DNA from: Rhizobacter sp.
GTDB lineage: Bacteria; Pseudomonadota; Gammaproteobacteria; Burkholderiales; Burkholderiaceae_C
DNA: 18,376 bases
Direction: 5' to 3'
Assembly (NCBI GenBank): GCA_025360945.1
Contig: JANYBE010000228.1
Location: 1 to 18,376 of the forward strand
The translations under genes and the position numbers were made by a program. The notes under the pieces are model-generated. The model was not told the origin of the DNA, did not search any database, and worked only from the letters and a program-made list of their open reading frames with translations. Below, one piece after another: positions 7,763 through 14,497 of this stretch; positions within the stretch are counted from its first letter, which is position 1; each line of letters begins with the position of its first letter.

Positions 7763-8536
7763 TCAGGCCGTGGCCGGCTTCGGGAACACCGCCGCGCGCC
7801 AGCCACGTCGCTCGAACGGTTGCCAGGCACCGTCGGGCAGCGCAAGGCGATCGGCGACCGCGAACAGCACGGCCGGATGAACCGCCATTCCGATGTGGCT
7901 GCTGACGACCTCGATGTTCTCGGTGTGCGGCAACTCCGACGCTTCGATGCTGCTCTGCCACGCGACCACGCCATCGCTGCGGCTGTAGATCGAGGTCGTC
8001 GGCACCTGGGGCGGACGCGTCACCTGTTGCCAGCGCTGCGGGTCCACCGAGCTCGTGCCGCTGGTGAACTCGAAGACGCGCCATGCATTGCTCGAGCGCG
8101 GATGGCCGGTCACCGGACTGCCGAGCGTGATCACGCTGCGCACCGCGTCTGGCCGCTGCGCCGCGAGCAAGCGCGCATAGGCGCCGCCCAGGCTCTGGCC
8201 GATCAAGCTGAGCTTGCGGCCGCTTTGCGCATGCAGGCGATCGATGGTAGCCAGCATCGCTTCCTCGATGCCGGCACGCGGACCGTAGTTGCGGCCCAGG
8301 CCCCAGCCGTGCACGTCGTAGCCGCGGCGTGTCAGGAAGTCGCGCAGCAGCCTGGTCGAGACGTCGCTGGCGACCAGGCCCGGCAGCACCAGCACTGGGT
8401 GGCCATCGCCGCGCTTTGCCAGACGCAGCCACGGCAGCGCGGCGACGCCCGCGGCGAGCTCCCACGCGGCGCGCAACTCCAGCAGTTGCAGCAGCCGCGA
8501 CGGCGCGGCAATGTGCGGGACGGTGGCTTGAGTCAT
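7763..8536 (-). CDS. alpha/beta hydrolase (esterase/lipase-like)
   Basis: A 257-residue alpha/beta-hydrolase fold protein with no signal peptide, presumably cytoplasmic. The catalytic triad can be read off: Ser115 in the nucleophile elbow LIGQSLGGAY, Asp188 in YSRSDGVVAW, and His214 in VVSSHIGMAVHP. The oxyanion-side motif is LPGLVASD (51-58). The start at 8536 has a clear AAGGAGA six bases upstream. It sits 28 bases after the TetR gene and two genes downstream of a granule-associated protein, so a role in ester or PHA-oligomer turnover is conceivable. It does not look like the medium-chain PHA depolymerase PhaZ of Pseudomonas, so no such name is given. Substrate unknown. Confidence 0.85.
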   Translation of the reverse strand: MTQATVPHIAAPSRLLQLLELRAAWELAAGVAALPWLRLAKRGDGHPVLVLPGLVASDVSTRLLRDFLTRRGYDVHGWGLGRNYGPRAGIEEAMLATIDRLHAQSGRKLSLIGQSLGGAYARLLAAQRPDAVRSVITLGSPVTGHPRSSNAWRVFEFTSGTSSVDPQRWQQVTRPPQVPTTSIYSRSDGVVAWQSSIEASELPHTENIEVVSSHIGMAVHPAVLFAVADRLALPDGAWQPFERRGWRAAVFPKPATA

Positions 8537-8564
8537 GAGGTGTCTCCTTGTTGTCGTGCGGGGT

Positions 8565-9206
8565 CTAGCGAAGATATTTGGAACGCAGGTAGTTCAGGTA
8601 GTCACGCGCCTCGCCCACCACATATGGGGACAGAAACGTCAGCGTGTAATACGCCGCCAGCGCCGGCTCGGCATGCGCGGCCACGCTGCTGCGTTTGGGC
8701 GTGAGGCGCTTGAAGGTAAACCAGCAGGTGGTCGAGAAGACGATCTGCAACGCGAGCATCTCGATCTCCTCGATGCCCGCATCGATCACGCCGGCCTGCC
8801 GCAAGCCCGTGCACAGGCTGCGCGCCGCGAGCAGGTTTCGCGCCGTAAGCGCCTGCGCGCGGCTCTCGAGATCGGGGTATTCGTTGAGCAGGTAGTCGAC
8901 ATCGCGGTAGACGAAACGGTACGCGTTGATCGCCTCGAAAGTGAGGTGCAGCGAGAGCCATACGTCGTCGAGTGCGTCGACCTGGGCAGCCGCTTCCATG
9001 CAGGCCGACAGCCGCTCCTCGAAGTGCCGGAACAGCGTGGCAACGATCAGCTGCTTGGCCTTGAAGTGATAGTGCAGATTGCCCGGGCTGATGCCAAGCT
9101 CGGCGGCGATGCGGTGCGTCGACACCTTGGCCAGACCTTCCGCGTTGAACAGCGCAAGGCTGGCCTCCAGGATGCGGTCACGGGTTCGCGTGGCGACGAC
9201 CGTCAT
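8565..9206 (-). CDS. TetR/AcrR-family regulator, PhaD-like
   Basis: A 213-residue transcription factor. The N-terminal DNA-binding domain starts TRTRDRILEASLALFNAEG and has its helix-turn-helix at about 29-48 (VSTHRIAAELGISPGNLHYH). The ISPGNLHYHFKAK form is the type seen in PhaD, the TetR protein that controls phasin genes in Pseudomonas. The C-terminal helical domain has no recognisable ligand signature. The gene begins 13 bases after the end of a PhaF/PhaI-type granule protein gene and is followed by a hydrolase gene, so local control of this run is likely. No strong ribosome site precedes the ATG, consistent with reading through from the gene before. Family certain; PhaD-like role inferred. 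Confidence 0.88.
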   Translation of the reverse strand: MTVVATRTRDRILEASLALFNAEGLAKVSTHRIAAELGISPGNLHYHFKAKQLIVATLFRHFEERLSACMEAAAQVDALDDVWLSLHLTFEAINAYRFVYRDVDYLLNEYPDLESRAQALTARNLLAARSLCTGLRQAGVIDAGIEEIEMLALQIVFSTTCWFTFKRLTPKRSSVAAHAEPALAAYYTLTFLSPYVVGEARDYLNYLRSKYLR

Positions 9207-9219
9207 GCGGGCGTGCGGG

Positions 9220-9642
9220 TCAACGACGGCGCGCTGCCGCCTTCAAGCTGCGCACTTCTTCTTTCAGCGCGACGACTTCGTCGACCAGGGTCTTGAGCGC
9301 GTCGGCCGACGGCACACCCATGCGCTCGAGCGCGTGGGCGACGCGCTGGTCGAACACGGCTTCGAACTTGCGCAGGCCGAAGGCTTCGGCCGCGAGCTTG
9401 CTCGCGGTGCCCTCGCGCGCGCCAAGGACCTGCGCCGGCTCGAGCCCGAGGATCGCCTCGAATACGCGGCTCTGGCGCTGTGCGACATCGTGACGCGCCT
9501 TGTCCAGCGCTTGCAGGCCGGCGCGGATCAGGTTTGGCTTGCCCGGTTCGGGCGTCGCTTCCGCCGCAGGCTGAACGGCGGCCGCAATAGGCTTGCGCGG
9601 CGCGCTGCGCTTGGCTGCGGGTGATTTCGTTTTCGTGACCAT
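9220..9642 (-). CDS. PHA granule-associated protein (PhaF/PhaI-type phasin)
   Basis: A 140-residue protein with a basic, alanine/proline-rich N-terminal tail (residues 1-35, several KSP/KRSAPRKP elements). The rest is helical and ends in a coiled coil (LKTLVDEVVALKEEVRSLK, 116-134). The segment RKFEAVFDQRVAHALERMGV (91-110) matches the conserved core of the poly(hydroxyalkanoate) granule-associated family that includes PhaI and the phasin part of PhaF. Such proteins coat the surface of storage granules; basic tails in this family can bind DNA. There are two adjacent ATGs (9645 and 9642); the second has better spacing from AAGGAA. It lies upstream of the PhaD-like regulator and downstream of another phasin-like gene. 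Confidence 0.75.
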   Translation of the reverse strand: MVTKTKSPAAKRSAPRKPIAAAVQPAAEATPEPGKPNLIRAGLQALDKARHDVAQRQSRVFEAILGLEPAQVLGAREGTASKLAAEAFGLRKFEAVFDQRVAHALERMGVPSADALKTLVDEVVALKEEVRSLKAAARRR

Positions 9643-9696
9643 CATCGCTTCCTTCACGAACATGATGCCCGACAAACATCGTGCGGCGCATGAGCA

Positions 9697-9722
9697 AAGG
9701 CCCTCGGTTTTGCGAAGGCCTT
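9697..9722 (-). terminator. possible weak terminator between the two phasin-like genes
   Basis: AAGGCC (9697-9702) and GGCCTT (9717-9722) can pair around a 14-base loop, just downstream of the stop at 9746 on the minus strand. There is no proper T-tract. It may attenuate transcription between the two granule genes, or be nothing. Confidence 0.25.
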
Positions 9723-9745
9723 CGGTTCGCGGTAGAGGCGTGAAA

Positions 9746-10291
9746 TTACGCGCGGGCCTTGACGCGACGCACGGCCTTCTTGACCACGCGCTTGGCCTGG
9801 GCCACGACCGGTGCGGCTTTGGCTTCGGCGCCGGCAACGCGTGCCGACAGACGCTTCGTGCCTTCGGCGGCACGGGATACGAGCGTCAGCGAAACCTTGG
9901 CGACCGGCAGGATCGCGACGGTACCGACCTTGGTGATCGCCTTCGTGTTCAGCGCTTCCTCGACCCGGTCGGTAGCTACGGCCATGCGCTGGATGCCGCC
10001 GCTCACGCCACCGGCGATGAAGTCGATGGCCTGTTCGGCACGGTCCGAACCGGTGTTGATGCCTTGTTCGACCAGATTCGTGATCTGCGTCTGCACCTTA
10101 AACAGGTTGGCCTTCGCGTCGTCGGTAATGATGGGCAGCGCGCCGCTCTTCAAGAAGGTGACATAGCGCGTGTTCGCGCCGATGACCAGACGCTGCGCGC
10201 CACTGCGGTACGCGTCGACGAGGTGCTTGCTGGCTTGCGAGTACTGGCCGACGATGTCGCTGGCAACCGAGCTGAGGGATTGGGTGGTCAT
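9746..10291 (-). CDS. phasin-like alanine-rich helical protein
   Basis: A 181-residue protein, almost wholly predicted helix, without signal peptide or cysteine. Residues 1-100 contain amphipathic segments (YSQASKHLVDAYRSGAQRLV, FKVQTQITNLVEQGINTGSD). The C-terminus is alanine/lysine/arginine rich (VVAQAKRVVKKAVRRVKARA), resembling the histone-like tail of PhaF. It sits directly upstream of a recognisable granule-associated protein and the PhaD-like regulator, so a granule-surface (phasin) role is the best guess. The sequence itself does not show a clear phasin domain to my eye. The ATG at 10291 follows a GGAG site eight bases upstream. Confidence 0.6.
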   Translation of the reverse strand: MTTQSLSSVASDIVGQYSQASKHLVDAYRSGAQRLVIGANTRYVTFLKSGALPIITDDAKANLFKVQTQITNLVEQGINTGSDRAEQAIDFIAGGVSGGIQRMAVATDRVEEALNTKAITKVGTVAILPVAKVSLTLVSRAAEGTKRLSARVAGAEAKAAPVVAQAKRVVKKAVRRVKARA

Positions 10292-10415
10292 GGGGGCTCT
10301 CCGTAAAGGGCTGTTGGGGATGAAGTCATCATCCGCGACAAGCCCTAGGCACTGAAAGCTAAACGCGTTCGAAACCTAGTACGGTTGGCCTAGGATCCCG
10401 CCAGACTGCGAGGCA
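10292..10415. promoter_or_regulatory. intergenic region with three CCTAG(G) sites, upstream of the phasin-like gene
   Basis: These 124 bases separate soxA (ending at 10416) from the phasin-like gene (starting at 10291) and should hold the phasin promoter. CCTAGG occurs at 10344-10349 and 10389-10394, and CCTAGT at 10375-10380. The last two can also pair as a short CCTAG/CTAGG stem, but no T-tract follows. No clear -35/-10 pair is seen. Confidence 0.3.
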
Positions 10416-11135
10416 TCAGGGGCGCACGGCCGGCGTCTCGATGCGCAAGCCGGCGGCGCGCGCATTGAGGTAAAGCTCGAGCTCGGTGAATTCCAGCGCG
10501 CCATATGCGAACGGCTCGGCCCGCACGCCGTTTATGCAGCTGCGCAATCGGCGTTGCAGCGACGCCATGCCTTGCCATTCGAGCCGGTACTGCGGGTAGC
10601 CGGTCGGGTGCGCCTGCGGAATTGTGCTGCCGCCCAAACGCTGACCGGCATGATCGTCGTGGCACTGCGCGCAGGAAAAGTCGAGCTGACCCATGCGCCG
10701 CCGGAAGAGTTGCTCGCCACGCTCGCGGAACGGTTGCAAACGCGGATCGTCGGGCGGCACGATCGGCAGGCCGCGCGACTGGAAGCCCACATAACTCTCG
10801 ATGCTCAGCAGCGCGTCGCTCTCAGGCGCGAGCGGCGTGGTTCGCTGGTGCGTGGCGATGCGCTGGCCGAGCGTGACCGGGCGCTGTAAGACCGCATCGA
10901 AGCTCGGATAACGCGCCGCCACACCACGCATGCCGGTCGCCGCGTCGCCGTGACAACGCGTGCACTCCCGAGCCCACATCGCCTCGCCCTCCTTGACCCA
11001 CAGCATCGCCGGGTTCTCGGCGTCGTTGTGCTGCATCGCCTGGAGTTGCGGCGACATGTCGTCCAAGCCGGAGTGGCGCGGGTCGGCGCCGAACGCCTGG
11101 GTCGCCGCCAGCATCAGCAACGCGAGCTGCCTCAT
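10416..11135 (-). CDS. soxA: SoxA, dihaem cytochrome c subunit of the SoxAX thiosulfate-carrier ligase
   Basis: A 239-residue periplasmic protein with a short signal peptide (cut near AFGA, residue 17). It has two haem-binding motifs, CTRCH (58-62) and CAQCH (155-159), and the SoxA signature RSCINGVRAEPFAYGALEF (198-216). Cys200 in that signature corresponds to the active-site cysteine that ligates the catalytic haem and is modified to a persulfide. In the Sox pathway SoxAX oxidatively joins thiosulfate to the SoxY cysteine and passes electrons to c-type cytochromes. The ATG at 11135 overlaps the soxZ stop (ATGA). It is the last gene of the hydroxylase-sox run; soxB, which often follows soxA, is absent and replaced by the phasin region. 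Confidence 0.93.
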   Translation of the reverse strand: MRQLALLMLAATQAFGADPRHSGLDDMSPQLQAMQHNDAENPAMLWVKEGEAMWARECTRCHGDAATGMRGVAARYPSFDAVLQRPVTLGQRIATHQRTTPLAPESDALLSIESYVGFQSRGLPIVPPDDPRLQPFRERGEQLFRRRMGQLDFSCAQCHDDHAGQRLGGSTIPQAHPTGYPQYRLEWQGMASLQRRLRSCINGVRAEPFAYGALEFTELELYLNARAAGLRIETPAVRP

Positions 11136-11464
11136 GTGACGGCTAGCGACGCGGTCTCGGTCTGCGTGAAGCCGTTGTCGCCACTCCAGACGAAGCGCAG
11201 CGTGCCGCTCGCGGTGGCGACGGTCGAGAACGCGATGAACGGGTTCGCCGCGACGGCGGGAAACAGCTCGGCGCTGAACACCAGCACGTCGTCGCGACCG
11301 TCGTTGTAATGGCAGGCGAAGCGCCGGATCAGGTTGCGCGGTCGGATCGAGCCGTCCTCGGCGGCGCGGTAGCCCGTTTCCATCGGATGCGCGATCAGCG
11401 TGCGGATCTCGATCACGTCGCCGCGCTTGGCCGTGTTGGGCATGGTGACGAGTGCGCGGGCCAT
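11132..11464 (-). CDS. soxZ: SoxZ, partner of the SoxY sulfur carrier
   Basis: A 110-residue immunoglobulin-like beta protein. ARALVTMPNTAKRGDVIEIRTLIAHPM at the start, then RNLIRRFACHYND (43-55), NPFIAFSTVATASGTLRFVW (74-93) and the closing DNGFTQTETASLAVT are standard SoxZ sequence. It has no signal peptide of its own, as usual: SoxZ is exported bound to TAT-dependent SoxY. The ATG at 11464 is chosen because the family N-terminus begins here and soxY stops two bases earlier. The longer upstream frame is inside soxY. Its stop overlaps the soxA start. Confidence 0.95.
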   Translation of the reverse strand: MARALVTMPNTAKRGDVIEIRTLIAHPMETGYRAAEDGSIRPRNLIRRFACHYNDGRDDVLVFSAELFPAVAANPFIAFSTVATASGTLRFVWSGDNGFTQTETASLAVT

Positions 11465-11466
11465 GC

Positions 11467-11907
11467 TCAGGGTTCCACGCAGGCAGCGAGCGTGACCAGC
11501 ACGTCGACGGTCTTGGACCAGCACGAACCGTCGCTCATCTTCGCGACCGCAACGAGCTGCTGCGAGGTCGCAAGACGGATGCGCGTCGAGACCGTCGCAC
11601 GACCGGCACGCGGGCCGAGAAAGAAATTCGCCACATCGCGCTGCGGATTGCTTTCGTTGAAGATCGCGATCGCCTTGACGTGGTCGGTCTCGCTCATGGC
11701 GCTCTGCACCCGCACCGTGATCGGCACGGTGTTGCCGTTCTCAACCAGCGGCGAGATATCAAACTCGACGCGCTCCTCGCGAACCGACGCGCCGCCAGCG
11801 AATTGCCTGATCACGGCCGCGAGTTCGTCGGCATTCGCCGTCGCCGTGCGCGCCCAGACCGAGCCGGCGAGGCCGGCCACGGCGGCGAGCGCATCACGGC
11901 GTTTCAT
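11467..11907 (-). CDS. soxY: SoxY, sulfur-carrier protein with atypical C-terminus
   Basis: A 146-residue periplasmic protein. It starts with a short twin-arginine signal (MKRRDALAAVAGLAGSVWA) and has the SoxY beta-sandwich sequence (ENGNTVPITVRVQSAM, 56-71; HVKAIAIFNESNPQRDVANF, 76-95; RIRLATSQQLVAVAKMSDG, 109-127). SoxY carries sulfur intermediates on a cysteine in a flexible C-terminal tail, classically GGCGG. Here the tail is TLAACVEP, so a cysteine (Cys143) is present but the glycines are not. A further cysteine, Cys129 in GSCWS, is unusual. The ATG at 11907 overlaps the soxX stop (ATGA). Identification is secure from sequence plus the SoxX and SoxZ neighbours; whether it carries the usual cargo is open. 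Confidence 0.9.
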   Translation of the reverse strand: MKRRDALAAVAGLAGSVWARTATANADELAAVIRQFAGGASVREERVEFDISPLVENGNTVPITVRVQSAMSETDHVKAIAIFNESNPQRDVANFFLGPRAGRATVSTRIRLATSQQLVAVAKMSDGSCWSKTVDVLVTLAACVEP

Positions 11908-12317
11908 TTCAGCGTGCGCAGAAACGCCACCACGTCTTCGACCTGCTGTGCACTCAGCACGGCCTTGTCGCGCCACGCTGCGCCGACGCGCTCCAGGCCG
12001 TCGGTGCGCTGGTACGAGGGCATCAGGGTCTGCGGGTTGACGCGCCGGCCGTCGACGAGGCGCAACCGCAGCTGGCCTTCGGACCAGCGCGTGCCCGCGC
12101 CCGTCAGATCGGGTCCCATGTTCCCTTGAAAGCGCTCTTCGGCGAACGGCCCGCTGTGGCACAGCAGGCACAAGCCGAGCTGGCGGTTGACGACGATCGC
12201 GCGGCCGCGCGCTGCGCTACCGGGCACGTCGGTCAGCGGCGCGGCAATCGCATCGTCGGCCGCGTGCGCAGCCATGCCCGTCAAGAGCATCGCGAGTGCA
12301 AACCACGCACGCATCAC
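11904..12317 (-). CDS. soxX: SoxX, monohaem cytochrome c subunit of SoxAX
   Basis: A 137-residue periplasmic cytochrome with a signal peptide (MMRAWFALAMLLTGMAAHA, cut near residue 19). The haem motif is CLLCH (50-54). The surrounding RAIVVNRQLGLCLLCHSGPF, ERFQGNMGPDLTGAG (61-75) and RLRLVDGRRVNPQTLMPSYQ (84-103) are characteristic of SoxX, with Met99 the probable distal haem ligand. SoxX pairs with SoxA. Translation may begin at GTG (12317) or at the ATG immediately after it (12314); the GTG overlaps the stop codon of the molybdopterin subunit (GTGA), a form typical of coupled translation. No separate promoter fits between the two genes. Confidence 0.94.
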   Translation of the reverse strand: MMRAWFALAMLLTGMAAHAADDAIAAPLTDVPGSAARGRAIVVNRQLGLCLLCHSGPFAEERFQGNMGPDLTGAGTRWSEGQLRLRLVDGRRVNPQTLMPSYQRTDGLERVGAAWRDKAVLSAQQVEDVVAFLRTLK

Positions 12318-14497
12318 GCCTTCTTCAGGCTGTGATTCTTCAGCGGCAGATCGCGGATGCGCTTGCCGGTCGCGGCGAAGATCGCGTTCAGCACCGCCGG
12401 CGCCGCGACCGCGATCGTCGGCTCGCCGACGCCGCCCCAGAAGCCGCCGGATGGCATCAGGATCGCCTCGACCCTGGGCATGTCTTCCATGTGCACGACG
12501 GGATAGTCGCTGAAGTTCTGCTGCTCGATGCGGCCGTCCTTCACAGTGCAGCCACCGAACAGCGCGGCCGACAGGCCGTAGGCGAACGAGCCCTCGACCT
12601 GGGCCGCGATCTGTTGCGGGTTGACCGCGTGGCCTGGGTCCGTGGCGGCGACGATGCGGTGCACCTTAAGTACACCGGCGTCGCTGACCGAGACCTCGGC
12701 GCAGGCCGCCACGTAGCTGCCGAAGCCCATGATCTGCGCCAGACCGCGGTAGACCTTCTGGCCGCTCACGTCGGGCGCCGGCTCGCCCCAGCCGGCGCGC
12801 TCGGCGACGGCATTCAGCACCGCGAGGTTCTTCGGCGAACCGGTCAGCAGCTTGCGGCGCAGCGCGAGCGGATCCTGCCGGGTCAGATGAGCGATCTCGT
12901 CGATGAAGCTCTCGACATAGATCGCGTTGTGGTTCAGGTTCACGCCACGCCAGAAACCTGGCGGTACGTGCGGGTTACGCATAGCGTGGTCGATCAACAG
13001 CGCCGGCAGCTTGTAGCTGAACGTGCCCTCGGGGCCGCTCGGGTTCAGGCCCTGGAACACCACCGGGTCGCGCCCGTTCACGAGGTTCTGCGGCAACAGC
13101 CCGGCGACGATCGACTGACCGGAGATTCGCATGTGAAGCCCCGTCACGTTGCCCTGCGCGTCAAGGCCCGCGGTCATCTTGCACTGGGTCACCGGATGGT
13201 ACTTGCCGTGCGCCATGTCCTCTTCGCGCGACCACAGCATCTTGATCGGCGTGCCCGGCATCTGTTTCGCGATCGACACCGCCTGCGTGACCCAGTCGTG
13301 CGCGCCACGCCGACCGAAACCGCCGCCGAGGTTGAGTTTGTAGACATCGCACTTCGCCGGCGGCAGACCGGCCGCTTCGGCGGTGGCGGCAAGCGCGGCT
13401 TCGCCGTTCTGCGTCGGGCACCAGACCTCGCAGCGTTCGGGTGTCCAGCGCACCGTCGCGTTCATCACCTCCATGCACGCATGGTTCTGGTACGGGTACG
13501 AGTAGACGGCCTCGATTTTGCGCGGCGAGTCGGCAATCGCCTTGCGCGCGTCGCCCGATTCATTGCCGACGATTGCCTGCGGCGCGTCCAGCCCTTCCTT
13601 TAGGAACGCCGCGATCGTCGCGCTCGAGACCTTAGCGTTCGGGCCTTCGTCCCACTCGATCGGCAGCGCCTCAAGCGCGGTCTTCGCGTGCCACCAGGTG
13701 TCGGCAATCACGGCGACGCCGCTATCGCCGACCTGCACGACCTTCTTCACGCCGGGCTTGCCCGCGATCGCCGCGGCGTTGAAGCTCTTGACCTTGCCAC
13801 CGAAGACCGGGCAGTCCTTGACCGCGGCATTGAGCATGCCGGGCAGCTTCAGATCCATGCCAAACACTTGCGAGCCGTCGAGCTTGGGCGAGGTGTCGAG
13901 GCGCTTGACCGGCTGGCCCGCGATCTTCCAGTCCTTCGGGTCTTTCAGCATGACCTCGGTGGGGGGCTTCAGCGTGCCCGCCGCGGCGGCGACCTTGCCG
14001 TAGCTCGTGGTGCGGCCCGAAGGCTTGTGCGTGATCACGCTGCGCGCCGCAATGCATTCGTCGGCCGGCACGTTCCATTCATTCGCCGCCGCCTGCACCA
14101 GCATCACACGCGCCATCGCACCGCCCTTGCGCACATAGTCGTTCGACTCGCGGATGCCGCGGCTGCCGCCGGTCGAGAAGTTACCCCAGACACGGTTGCG
14201 CGCGAGGTTGGTTGCCGGCGTCGGGTACTCGGTCGTGACCTTGGCCCAGTCGCATTCGAGCTCCTCGGCGACGAGCTGCGCGAGGCCGGTCAGCGTGCCC
14301 TGCCCCATCTCGGAACGCGCGATGCGGATCACCACCGTGTCGTCGGATTTGACGACGACCCAGGCGTTGACCTCTGCACTTGCGGACGCTTCCTGCGCCT
14401 GCGCATCGAGCGGAATGTGAAAGCCGATCACCAGGCTGCCGGCGGTCGCGGCCGAGGCACCGAGGAAGTGGCGGCGCGAGAGTGCGGAGGTGTTCAT
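12314..14497 (-). CDS. iorB: molybdopterin-binding subunit of an isoquinoline 1-oxidoreductase-type (xanthine dehydrogenase family) hydroxylase
   Basis: A 727-residue protein carrying the molybdenum cofactor of a xanthine dehydrogenase-family hydroxylase. These enzymes insert oxygen from water into N-heterocycles or aldehydes. The N-terminus is a clear TAT signal (SRRHFLGASAATAGSLV, from residue 7), so the enzyme is exported folded, with cofactor. Motifs include RSEMGQGT near 60, GGSRGIR, the cofactor loop LGGGFGRRG (390-398), and the catalytic Glu692 in GVGEPTIAVAAPA, followed by LNAIFAATGKRIRDLPL. Length and layout match IorB of Brevundimonas isoquinoline oxidoreductase. The ATG at 14497 overlaps the 2Fe-2S subunit stop (ATGA). 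A longer upstream frame lies inside that subunit and is rejected. Substrate unknown; an XdhC-type maturation factor is not in view. Confidence 0.92.
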   Translation of the reverse strand: MNTSALSRRHFLGASAATAGSLVIGFHIPLDAQAQEASASAEVNAWVVVKSDDTVVIRIARSEMGQGTLTGLAQLVAEELECDWAKVTTEYPTPATNLARNRVWGNFSTGGSRGIRESNDYVRKGGAMARVMLVQAAANEWNVPADECIAARSVITHKPSGRTTSYGKVAAAAGTLKPPTEVMLKDPKDWKIAGQPVKRLDTSPKLDGSQVFGMDLKLPGMLNAAVKDCPVFGGKVKSFNAAAIAGKPGVKKVVQVGDSGVAVIADTWWHAKTALEALPIEWDEGPNAKVSSATIAAFLKEGLDAPQAIVGNESGDARKAIADSPRKIEAVYSYPYQNHACMEVMNATVRWTPERCEVWCPTQNGEAALAATAEAAGLPPAKCDVYKLNLGGGFGRRGAHDWVTQAVSIAKQMPGTPIKMLWSREEDMAHGKYHPVTQCKMTAGLDAQGNVTGLHMRISGQSIVAGLLPQNLVNGRDPVVFQGLNPSGPEGTFSYKLPALLIDHAMRNPHVPPGFWRGVNLNHNAIYVESFIDEIAHLTRQDPLALRRKLLTGSPKNLAVLNAVAERAGWGEPAPDVSGQKVYRGLAQIMGFGSYVAACAEVSVSDAGVLKVHRIVAATDPGHAVNPQQIAAQVEGSFAYGLSAALFGGCTVKDGRIEQQNFSDYPVVHMEDMPRVEAILMPSGGFWGGVGEPTIAVAAPAVLNAIFAATGKRIRDLPLKNHSLKKA

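Noticed and set aside
11908..12171. Extension of SoxY to an ATG at 12171
   Set aside because: The added 88 residues lie inside soxX, are arginine/proline-rich and would bury the signal peptide.
12296..13603. A 435-codon plus-strand frame opposite the molybdopterin subunit, and a similar one at 5474-6598 opposite dctP
   Set aside because: Both are antisense to secure genes and have antisense-type composition rich in Arg, His and Gly.
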